This document shows, piece by piece, positions 1 through 3,959 of a stretch of DNA of 5,085 nucleotides. Below the pieces are notes generated by a model, which did no database searches, had not been told where the DNA came from, and saw only the letters and a program-made list of their open reading frames with translations. The DNA lies in contig JAEURL010000327.1 of the NCBI GenBank assembly GCA_016789165.1, forward strand, positions 1-5,085, read 5' to 3'. Numbering within the stretch: position 1 is the first letter of the stretch; every line of letters starts with the position of its first letter. Position numbers and translations under genes: made by a program. Source of the stretch: Anaerolineales bacterium. GTDB taxonomy: Bacteria > Chloroflexota > Anaerolineae > Anaerolineales > UBA6663.

Positions 1-1
1 G

Positions 2-115
2 AACATGAAAGTGGAACTGATCACGCCGGTGGCGCTGGAGGCGGGCAGCCGCTTCGCCATCCGCGAAGGCGGCCTGACCGTCGGCGCCGGCGTCATCACC
101 AAGGTGCTGGAATAA
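2..115 (+). CDS. tuf: Elongation factor Tu, C-terminal end (partial)
   Basis: Only the last 37 residues and the TAA stop lie in the window; the gene begins upstream. The translation runs NMKVELITPVALEAG, then RFAIREGG, and ends VITKVLE, which is the closing beta-strand segment of EF-Tu domain 3. EF-Tu is the cytoplasmic GTPase that delivers aminoacyl-tRNA to the ribosomal A site and binds the L7/L12 stalk, whose gene lies at the other end of this cluster. The stop at 113-115 is one base from the rpmG start, so the two genes are probably co-transcribed and translationally coupled. Nothing in the visible part is unusual. Identification is firm because this C-terminal block is highly conserved and the neighbours are the expected ones. 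Confidence 0.96.
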   Translation, partial: NMKVELITPVALEAGSRFAIREGGLTVGAGVITKVLE

Positions 116-116
116 G

Positions 117-281
117 ATGGCGAAGAAAGACGTTCGACCGATCATCACGTTCGCTTGCACGGAGTGCAAGGAGCGCAACTACACTTCAGAGAAGAACCGC
201 CGGAATGATCCCAACCGGCTGGAGCTCAAGAAGTTCTGTCCGCGCTGCCGCAAGCACACGCCGCATCGCGAGGCGAAGTAG
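117..281 (+). CDS. rpmG: 50S ribosomal protein L33, zinc-binding type
   Basis: This gene encodes a 54-residue basic protein of the large ribosomal subunit, located near the E site. The translation begins MAKKDVRPIITFACTECK and ends in a lysine/arginine-rich tail. Two CxxC pairs, C14-x-x-C17 and C41-x-x-C44, make it the zinc-ribbon (C+) form of L33. The NYTSEKNRRNDPNRLELKKF stretch between them is typical of the family, and the length is normal. The ATG is one base after the tuf stop. Its likely Shine-Dalgarno, AAGGTG at 101-106, lies inside the tuf coding sequence, which supports translational coupling. rpmG between tuf and secE, with a tRNA gene alongside, is a common bacterial arrangement. 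The gene is short and easily missed, but start, stop and motifs are all clear. Confidence 0.95.
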   Translation: MAKKDVRPIITFACTECKERNYTSEKNRRNDPNRLELKKFCPRCRKHTPHREAK

Positions 282-289
282 CTGAGAGA

Positions 290-310
290 GGGCGGGTCTG
301 AGACCCGCCC
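290..310 (+). other. 9-bp perfect hairpin between rpmG and tRNA-Trp
   Basis: GGGCGGGTC (290-298) and GACCCGCCC (302-310) are exact inverted repeats around a TGA triloop. No T-run follows, so it does not look like a standard intrinsic terminator. It ends five bases before the mature tRNA 5' end. It may protect the 3' end of the tuf-rpmG transcript or mark a processing point ahead of RNase P cleavage. The structure is visible in the sequence; the function is inferred. Confidence 0.6.
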
Positions 311-315
311 GACAG

Positions 316-389
316 AGGCCAGTAGCTCAATTTGGCAGAGCACCGCTCTCCAAAAGCGGGGGTTGGGGGTTCGAGTCCCTCCTGGCCTG
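316..389 (+). tRNA. trnW: tRNA-Trp (anticodon CCA)
   Basis: The complete cloverleaf can be folded by eye. The acceptor stem AGGCCAG (316-322) pairs with CTGGCCT (382-388), and the discriminator is G389. The D stem is GCTC (325-328) with GAGC (338-341), with the loop GG at 334-335. The anticodon stem CCGCT (343-347) pairs with AGCGG (355-359) around loop CTCCAAA, putting anticodon CCA at 350-352, which reads UGG (Trp). The variable loop is 5 nt. The T stem GGGGG (365-369) pairs with CCCTC (377-381, one G-U) around TTCGAGT. The 3' CCA is not encoded: G389 is followed by CCT, so it must be added by the CCA-adding enzyme. tRNA-Trp between rpmG and secE is a common bacterial arrangement. Confidence 0.97.
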
Positions 390-401
390 CCTGACCCGAT
401 T

Positions 402-435
402 TCGAAACACCGCAGCAAGTTCCGCGGTGTTTCGA
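402..435 (+). terminator. 12-bp hairpin after tRNA-Trp, possible weak terminator or processing site
   Basis: TCGAAACACCGC (402-413) pairs perfectly with GCGGTGTTTCGA (424-435) around a 10-nt loop. The downstream bases TTGTCTGACC are only mildly T-rich, so termination would be partial at best. The position, between the tRNA and secE, fits either a leaky terminator separating tuf-rpmG-trnW from secE-nusG or a structure guiding tRNA 3' trimming. The 8-base direct repeat CTGACCCG flanks the hairpin at 391-398 and 440-447. Confidence 0.5.
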
Positions 436-459
436 TTGTCTGACCCGTGAAGAGGCGGT

Positions 460-681
460 ATGTCCAAAGCCCAACCTGTCGTTAAAGAGCCCAACTTCCT
501 GGTGCGTTTCTACCGGGAGACGGTGGGCGAGCTGCGCAAGGTGGTCTGGCCCACTTGGCCGGAGGCCCGCAATCTGACGCTGGTGGTCCTGAGCGTGATC
601 ACGCTGGGCTCCATTTTCCTGGGTTTCTTTGACTGGCTATTTGCCGAAGGGTTCCGGCTGCTGGTCAGCTTGGCCCAGTAA
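460..681 (+). CDS. secE: Preprotein translocase subunit SecE
   Basis: SecE is the small essential subunit that clamps SecY in the protein-export channel of the cytoplasmic membrane. The 73-residue product is the short, single-span form common outside enterobacteria; E. coli SecE has three spans. Residues about 12-36 form the conserved amphipathic cytoplasmic helix with the signature RETVGELRKVVWPTWPEA. Residues about 39-61 form one hydrophobic transmembrane segment (LTLVVLSVITLGSIFLGFF). ATG at 460 is chosen because AGAGG (451-455) is just upstream and the protein length then fits the family. The stop at 679-681 is 10 bases before the nusG start, the usual secE-nusG pairing. Nothing is missing or odd. 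Confidence 0.95.
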   Translation: MSKAQPVVKEPNFLVRFYRETVGELRKVVWPTWPEARNLTLVVLSVITLGSIFLGFFDWLFAEGFRLLVSLAQ

Positions 682-691
682 GGAACGTGTG

Positions 692-1369
692 ATGATCGAC
701 GAGGTCGAAGTCGCCCAGCCCGAGGACGAGCGCGCCGAAGAGTCGGCTGCGCCGGCCCCCGCGCCTGAGCCGGCGGCCGAGGCAGCGGCGGCTGACGCGG
801 CGGAGCTGACGGCCGAGGCCGTCCCGGCGCCGGCTGCTGGAGAAGACGGCCCGCAGTGGTACGTCATCCACTGTTATTCCGGCTATGAAAACAAGGTGCG
901 CCATAACCTGGAGCAGCGCATTGCGTCGATGGGCATGAAGGGCAAGATCTTTGATGTCATCGTGCCCACGGAAGAAGAGATCGAGGTCAAGGAAGGCAAG
1001 CGCCGGACCGTTGAGCGCCGGGTCTTTCCGGGTTACCTGCTGGTCCAGATGGTGATGACCGAGGAGTCTTGGTACGTGGTGCGCAACACCCCCGGCGTGA
1101 CCGGCTTCGTGGGCATGGGCAACACCCCCACGCCGCTGCGCCCGGAAGAGGTGTCTCAGATTCTCAAGCGCATGGAGGCCGAGGCGCCCAAGGTCAAGGT
1201 GACCTTCAAGCCTGGCCAGAAGGTGCGCATCATCGACGGCCCGTTCAACGACTTCATCGGGACCGTGTCGGAGATCGACATGGACCGCACCAAGGTGCGC
1301 GTGATGGTGTCGTTCTTCGGGCGTGAGACGCCGGTGGAGCTGGACTTCCTGCAGGTGGAGAAGGTCTGA
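692..1369 (+). CDS. nusG: Transcription termination/antitermination factor NusG
   Basis: NusG binds RNA polymerase through its NGN domain and, through its KOW domain, contacts S10 or Rho, affecting elongation, pausing and termination. The 225-residue product has three parts. Residues 1-53 are a low-complexity acidic Ala/Pro/Glu-rich extension. Residues about 55-162 are the NGN domain (WYVIHCYSGYENKV, RRVFPGYLLVQM, NTPGVTGFVG). Residues about 172-225 are the KOW domain (FKPGQKVRIIDGPFNDFIGTV, FGRETPVELDF). ATG at 692 follows AAGGA (680-684) at good spacing; the GTG codon immediately before it (689) is a less likely start. A start further upstream would lie inside secE. E. coli NusG has 181 residues, so the extra length here is the N-terminal tail. 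It is probably co-transcribed with secE and upstream of rplK. Confidence 0.95.
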   Translation: MIDEVEVAQPEDERAEESAAPAPAPEPAAEAAAADAAELTAEAVPAPAAGEDGPQWYVIHCYSGYENKVRHNLEQRIASMGMKGKIFDVIVPTEEEIEVKEGKRRTVERRVFPGYLLVQMVMTEESWYVVRNTPGVTGFVGMGNTPTPLRPEEVSQILKRMEAEAPKVKVTFKPGQKVRIIDGPFNDFIGTVSEIDMDRTKVRVMVSFFGRETPVELDFLQVEKV

Positions 1370-1397
1370 GGCCGGCGCCGACCGCAATGGCGAGTTC

Positions 1398-1427
1398 GCG
1401 GGCCAGCCCGGAATGGGGCCGGCCCGC
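1398..1427 (+). other. GC-rich hairpin in the rplK leader
   Basis: GCGGGCC (1398-1404) pairs with GGCCCGC (1421-1427). The stem continues past an A/C mismatch with GCCC (1406-1409) and GGGC (1416-1419), closing a 6-nt loop. It sits in the nusG-rplK spacer directly before the L1-type regulatory hairpin. There is no T-tract after it. Its role could be RNA stability, pausing or insulation of the nusG 3' end; this is inferred only from position. Confidence 0.5.
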
Positions 1428-1432
1428 TGTTA

Positions 1433-1470
1433 GGTGGGAGGGCCTCTGGCCCGCTAGGACCACCAGGAGA
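1433..1470 (+). promoter_or_regulatory. Putative L1-binding translational operator of rplK (23S rRNA mimic)
   Basis: GGTGG (1433-1437) pairs with CCACC (1460-1464). An asymmetric internal loop has GA on the 5' side (1438-1439) and GCTAGGA on the 3' side (1453-1459). The upper stem GGGCC (1440-1444) pairs with GGCCC (1448-1452) around TCT. The Shine-Dalgarno AGGAGA (1465-1470) directly abuts the lower stem, 6 bases before the rplK ATG. AGGTGGGAGG (1432-1441) matches, as I recall it, the L1-binding region in helices 76-77 of E. coli 23S rRNA. The helix-GA-helix-purine-rich-loop layout also resembles the known L1 mRNA site of Methanococcus. L1 bound here should block initiation. A second copy precedes rplA. 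Confidence 0.75.
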
Positions 1471-1476
1471 AATTGA

Positions 1477-1902
1477 ATGGCAAAGAAACTCAAAGGCGTC
1501 GTCAAGCTGACCCTGGAGGCCGGGAAGGCCAATCCGGCGCCGCCCGTAGGTCCGGCCCTGGCCGGCTACGGCATCAACATCATGGCCTTTTGCAAGGAGT
1601 ACAACGCCCGCACCAGCGCCCGCGCCGGCGAGCAGATCCCGGCCGAGATCACGGTGTACACGGATGGCTCCTTCACCTTCATCCTGAAGACCCCGCCCAC
1701 CGCCTTCCTGCTGCGGCGCGCCGCCAAGGTGGAGAAGGGCTCCGGGCAGCCCAACCGCGTCAAGGTCGGCAAGGTCACGCGCGCCCAGATCCGCGAGATC
1801 GCCGAGACCAAGATGAAGGACCTGAATGCCATCGACCTGGAAGGCGCGATGCGCCAGGTGGAAGGCACCGCCCGCAATATGGGCCTGACCGTCGAAGGCT
1901 GA
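1477..1902 (+). CDS. rplK: 50S ribosomal protein L11
   Basis: L11 binds the GTPase-associated region of 23S rRNA at the base of the L7/L12 stalk and takes part in elongation-factor cycling and the stringent response. The 141-residue product is normal length. The N-terminal domain (residues 1-71) begins MAKKLKGVVKLTLEAGKA and contains the proline-rich NPAPPVGPAL segment and GINIMAFCKEYNART. The C-terminal rRNA-binding domain (about 74-141) carries TPPTAFLL, the KVGKVT strand and the family end motif EGTARNMGLTVEG. The start at 1477 is set by AGGAGA (1465-1470) and exact agreement with the family N-terminus. The segment before GINIM reads AGYG rather than the GQHG or GQAG I would expect, a small departure. 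The gene is followed by rplA after 56 bases, and its leader carries an L1-type operator. Confidence 0.96.
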   Translation: MAKKLKGVVKLTLEAGKANPAPPVGPALAGYGINIMAFCKEYNARTSARAGEQIPAEITVYTDGSFTFILKTPPTAFLLRRAAKVEKGSGQPNRVKVGKVTRAQIREIAETKMKDLNAIDLEGAMRQVEGTARNMGLTVEG

Positions 1903-1911
1903 CCAATAGCA

Positions 1912-1953
1912 GGTGGGAGGGCGGCGCGGCTGCCCGTTAGCACCACCAGGAGA
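1912..1953 (+). promoter_or_regulatory. Second putative L1-binding translational operator, before rplA
   Basis: This repeats the rplK leader design. The lower stem is GGTGG (1912-1916) with CCACC (1943-1947). The 5' internal loop is GA (1917-1918) and the 3' internal loop is GTTAGCA (1936-1942). The upper stem is GGGC (1919-1922) with GCCC (1932-1935), and the 9-nt cap differs from copy 1. The Shine-Dalgarno AGGAGA (1948-1953) again touches the lower stem, five bases before the rplA ATG. The conserved parts are the stems, the GA and the G-Y-T-A-G-S-A loop, while the cap has diverged in sequence and length. This pattern indicates selection on the RNA fold. Autogenous repression of rplA by its own product is the natural reading. 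Confidence 0.75.
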
Positions 1954-1958
1954 AACCC

Positions 1959-2678
1959 ATGCGCAAACACGGCAAGAAATACCGCGAGCAGGTGGCCAAG
2001 GTGGACGCGGCCAAGCTCTACGACCCCGCCGAGGCCGTGGCCCTGGCCAAGGCCACTTCGTACACCAAGTTCAACGGCACGCTGGAGGCCCACATCCGGC
2101 TGGGCGTGGACCCCAAGTATGCGGACCAGAACGTGCGTGACGTGGTCGTCCTGCCGCACGGTCTGGGCAAGACGGTGCGGGTGCTGGTCTTCGCCGAAGG
2201 CGAGGGCGCGCGCTTGGCCCGCGAGAACGGCGCCGACCATGTGGCCGATGACGAACTGATCAAGAAGATCCAGGAAGGCTGGGCCGAGTTCGACGTGGCC
2301 GTGGCCACCCCGGAGATGATGGGCAAGGTCGGCCGGCTCGGCCGCATCCTGGGCCCGCGCGGCCTGATGCCCAACCCCAAGACCGGCACCGTGGTGCCGG
2401 CCGCCGACCTGCCGCGCGTGATCAAGGAGTCCAAGGCCGGCCGCGTGGAGTTCCGCGTGGACAAGACCGGCAACCTGCACGTGCCGATCGGCAAGGTGGC
2501 TTTCAGCGCCGAGCAATTGTTTGATAACTTCAGCGCCCTGATGCAGGCCGTGGTCAAGGCCAAACCGGCCTCGGCCAAGGGCATCTATCTGCGCAAGATC
2601 GTGGTGACGGCCACCATGGGGCCGGGCATCAAGGTGGATCCGGTGACGGCCTCCACCTCGGCTACCAAGGCCGCCTAG
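1959..2678 (+). CDS. rplA: 50S ribosomal protein L1
   Basis: L1 forms the mobile stalk near the ribosomal E site and in many bacteria represses its own mRNA by binding a site resembling its rRNA target. The 239-residue product matches the family in length. Near the N-terminus are MRKHGKKYREQ and YDPAEAV; the RNA-contacting KFNGTLEAHIRLGVDPK follows at about residues 37-53. The Rossmann-like domain II lies around residues 70-155, with the L1 signature RILGPRGLMPNPKTGTV at 129-145. Domain I resumes with KAGRVEFRVDKTGNLHVPIGK (159-179) and the closing IVVTATMGPGIKVD. The ATG at 1959 follows AGGAGA, which lies within the L1-type hairpin. The stop at 2676-2678 is only seven bases before the TATAAT box of the rplJL promoter. 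Confidence 0.97.
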   Translation: MRKHGKKYREQVAKVDAAKLYDPAEAVALAKATSYTKFNGTLEAHIRLGVDPKYADQNVRDVVVLPHGLGKTVRVLVFAEGEGARLARENGADHVADDELIKKIQEGWAEFDVAVATPEMMGKVGRLGRILGPRGLMPNPKTGTVVPAADLPRVIKESKAGRVEFRVDKTGNLHVPIGKVAFSAEQLFDNFSALMQAVVKAKPASAKGIYLRKIVVTATMGPGIKVDPVTASTSATKAA

Positions 2679-2699
2679 AGTCGGTTATAATCTAGCGCA
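2662..2699 (+). promoter_or_regulatory. Candidate promoter of rplJL
   Basis: A consensus -10 box TATAAT lies at 2686-2691, just after the rplA stop, and stands out in GC-rich surroundings. The -35 region is poor: CTACCA (2662-2667) at 18-bp spacing matches TTGACA in three positions. Transcription would start near 2697-2699. That is the first base of the 5' strand of the L10 leader P1 helix, an independent reason to believe the call. Read-through from rplA may add to expression. Confidence 0.55.
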
Positions 2700-2819
2700 C
2701 TTCGCCGCAGACAGCGGGCCGGCGCGGCCTCCGCCGCCGCCAGAAGCCCCGCCGAGGTGAAGACGGACAGTACGGCCGCCGGCCCACGCCGGCGGTTCAG
2801 GCCCTACCGCCTGTATCTG
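2698..2819 (+). promoter_or_regulatory. L10 ribosomal protein leader (L10(L12)4-binding domain and antiterminator strand)
   Basis: The leader has the arrangement I know from the L10 leader family. Outer helix P1 pairs CACUUCG (2698-2704) with CGAGGUG (2753-2759). A 5' internal loop contains the conserved GCAGACA (2707-2713). The next helix pairs GCGGG (2714-2718) with CCCGC (2748-2752). The distal arm is GGCG (2721-2724) with CGCC (2738-2741), with an asymmetric AGAAGC loop. The antiterminator strand GGUGAAGAC (2756-2764) can pair over 9 bp, two of them G-U wobbles, with GUCUUUGCC (2823-2831), the 5' arm of the downstream terminator. GGUG is shared by P1 and the antiterminator, so L10-stabilised P1 should favour termination. 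Further hairpins occupy 2776-2811. Confidence 0.8.
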
Positions 2820-2858
2820 GAAGTCTTTGCCGTCTGCACGGGCAAAGACTTCTTTTTT
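2820..2858 (+). terminator. Intrinsic terminator (attenuator) upstream of rplJ
   Basis: GAAGTCTTTGCC (2820-2831) pairs perfectly over 12 bp with GGCAAAGACTTC (2841-2852) around a 9-nt loop, followed by six T residues (2853-2858). It lies 47 bases before the rplJ start codon on the same strand, so it must be conditional if rplJL is expressed from upstream. This is how a leader attenuator is built. The T-run and the A/T-containing stem are conspicuous in GC-rich DNA. Confidence 0.9.
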
Positions 2859-2887
2859 GCGCCACCTGGCGCCCGATCCCGTCCCTG

Positions 2888-2898
2888 AAAGGAGGTGA
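2888..2898 (+). promoter_or_regulatory. Near-maximal Shine-Dalgarno sequence of rplJ
   Basis: AAAGGAGGTGA is complementary over all 11 bases to the usual 3' end of bacterial 16S rRNA. It ends seven bases before the TTG start at 2906 and decides that start. It is clearly stronger than the AGGAG-type sites of rplK, rplA and rplL, and may compensate for the weak TTG codon. Confidence 0.9.
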
Positions 2899-2905
2899 CT
2901 GAAGC

Positions 2906-3454
2906 TTGGCAATCACACGCGAACGCAAAGAGGAACTGGTGGAGACCTACACCAGCCTCATCCAGAAGAGTCAGGGCTTGATTTTGATCGAGTACCGCGG
3001 CCTGAACATGAAGGGCATGGACCCGCTGCGCCGCAAGGTGCGCGAGGCCTCCGCCGAACTGCATGTCCTGAAGAATACCTTGGCGCTGCGCGCCCTGGAG
3101 CAGGCCGGCTATCCGGCGCCCAAGGAGCTGTTCACCAAGACCACGGCCGTGGCCTTTGCCTTCTCGGATCCGCCGGCCGTCGCCAAGACGTTGACCGGCC
3201 TGGCCAAAGATTCGGAGTTCATCAAGATCAAAGGCGCCCTGTTGGGCAACAGCGTCCTGTCCGCCGCGGACGTGGAAGCTCTCGCCCAACTGCCGCCGCT
3301 GCCGGCCCTGCGCGGCCAGCTGCTCGGCCTGATCACTACCCCGGCCTCCCGCCTGGTGGGTGTCGTGGCCAGCGGCGTCCGGCAAGTCGTCAACGTCGTC
3401 AAGGCGTATGCCGACAAGGAAAGCGGCGCCGGGGAAGCCCCCGTCGCTGCCTGA
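2906..3454 (+). CDS. rplJ: 50S ribosomal protein L10 (TTG start)
   Basis: L10 anchors the L7/L12 dimers to 23S rRNA beside L11, forming the factor-recruiting stalk. The 182-residue product is within the family range. The N-terminal globular domain starts MAITRERKEELVETY and contains LILIEYRGL (25-33), LHVLKNTLAL (52-61) and FTKTTAVAF (76-84). LPPLPALRGQLLGL and TPASRLVGVV follow (129-154). The C-terminal helix, about 155-172, is where L12 N-termini bind. The start is TTG at 2906, supported by the 11-base Shine-Dalgarno at 2888-2898 and by alignment with the usual N-terminus; no in-frame ATG lies near. A 46-base AT-rich spacer separates it from rplL. Expression is probably set by the upstream L10-responsive attenuator. 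Confidence 0.95.
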   Translation: MAITRERKEELVETYTSLIQKSQGLILIEYRGLNMKGMDPLRRKVREASAELHVLKNTLALRALEQAGYPAPKELFTKTTAVAFAFSDPPAVAKTLTGLAKDSEFIKIKGALLGNSVLSAADVEALAQLPPLPALRGQLLGLITTPASRLVGVVASGVRQVVNVVKAYADKESGAGEAPVAA

Positions 3455-3500
3455 GACCGACTTTCGACTTTTACTCGCAAGATTTTAGGAGATTCCGACA

Positions 3501-3890
3501 ATGGCTGATTTGAACGCACTGGCCGAGCAGCTGAGCGGCCTGACCGTCCTGGAGGCGGCGCAGCTGGTCAAGGTTCTGGAAGAGAAGTGGGGCGTGTCGG
3601 CGGCGGCGCCGGTGGCGATGGCCGCCCTGCCCGTGGCCGGCGGGGCCGCCGCGGCCGCCGCGGCCCCGGTCGAGGAGAAGACCGAGTTTACCGTGGTCCT
3701 GAAGAGCGTCGGCGACAAGAAGATCGACGTCATCAAGGTCATCCGCCAGCTCACCAACCTGGGCCTCAAGGAGGCCAAGGACATGGCCGAGACCGCCAAC
3801 GCCAAGGTCCTGGAGAGCGTGAGCAAAGAAGCGGCCGAGGACGCCAAGAAGAAGCTGACCGAAGTCGGCGCCACCGTCGACCTGACCTAG
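3501..3890 (+). CDS. rplL: 50S ribosomal protein L7/L12
   Basis: L7/L12 is the multi-copy stalk protein that recruits and stimulates EF-Tu, EF-G, IF2 and release factors. The 129-residue product shows the full layout. The N-terminal dimerisation and L10-binding helices cover about residues 3-31 (LNALAEQLSGLTVLEAAQLV). An Ala/Pro/Gly-rich flexible hinge covers about 33-57. The C-terminal factor-binding domain covers about 60-129 (FTVVLKSVGDKKIDVIKVIR, LGLKEAKD, SVSKEAAEDAKKKL). ATG at 3501 follows AGGAG (3487-3491). The C-terminal domain departs from the common pattern: TNLGLKEAKDMAE rather than TGLGLKEAKDLVE, and TANAKVLESVSK rather than a segment with conserved Pro and Gly. A GC-rich terminator follows. 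rpoB, a frequent downstream neighbour, is absent. Confidence 0.96.
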   Translation: MADLNALAEQLSGLTVLEAAQLVKVLEEKWGVSAAAPVAMAALPVAGGAAAAAAAPVEEKTEFTVVLKSVGDKKIDVIKVIRQLTNLGLKEAKDMAETANAKVLESVSKEAAEDAKKKLTEVGATVDLT

Positions 3891-3914
3891 GTCGTCCTGG
3901 TTCGCCCGTCCCAG

Positions 3915-3945
3915 CAGGCCGCCGCTCTTCGGCGGCCTGTTGCGT
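3915..3945 (+). terminator. Probable intrinsic terminator after rplL
   Basis: CAGGCCGCC (3915-3923) pairs with GGCGGCCTG (3931-3939), and G3924-C3930 can extend the stem to 10 bp around a 5-nt loop. TTGCGTT follows, a short and imperfect T-rich tail. The hairpin lies 25 bases after the rplL stop and separates the ribosomal cluster from the two-component genes, so it most likely ends the rplJL transcript. Confidence 0.75.
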
Positions 3946-3959
3946 TAACGGGTTTGGGG

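Noticed and set aside
629..691. Upstream ATG at 629 as the nusG start
   Set aside because: It would overlap the end of secE by 53 bases and add 21 residues unlike NusG. ATG 692 has a well-spaced AAGGA site.
665..1387. Long minus-strand open frame (240 codons) opposite nusG
   Set aside because: It mirrors the nusG coding sequence, is His/Arg/Leu-rich as expected of an antisense frame in GC-rich DNA, and shows no domain. nusG on the plus strand is certain.
1473..1940. Overlapping plus-strand frame across rplK
   Set aside because: It is an Arg/Gly/Pro-rich frameshifted reading of rplK with no domain, and the rplK frame is unambiguous.
1566..2516. 316-codon minus-strand open frame across rplK and rplA
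   Set aside because: It overlaps two certain ribosomal protein genes, has no recognisable motif, and its low-complexity composition is the antisense shadow of GC-rich coding sequence.
3642..3667. GC-only inverted repeat in rplL (GGGGCCGC with GCGGCCCC)
   Set aside because: It falls within the Ala-rich hinge codons and is explained by runs of GCC/GCG; there is no sign of a separate function.
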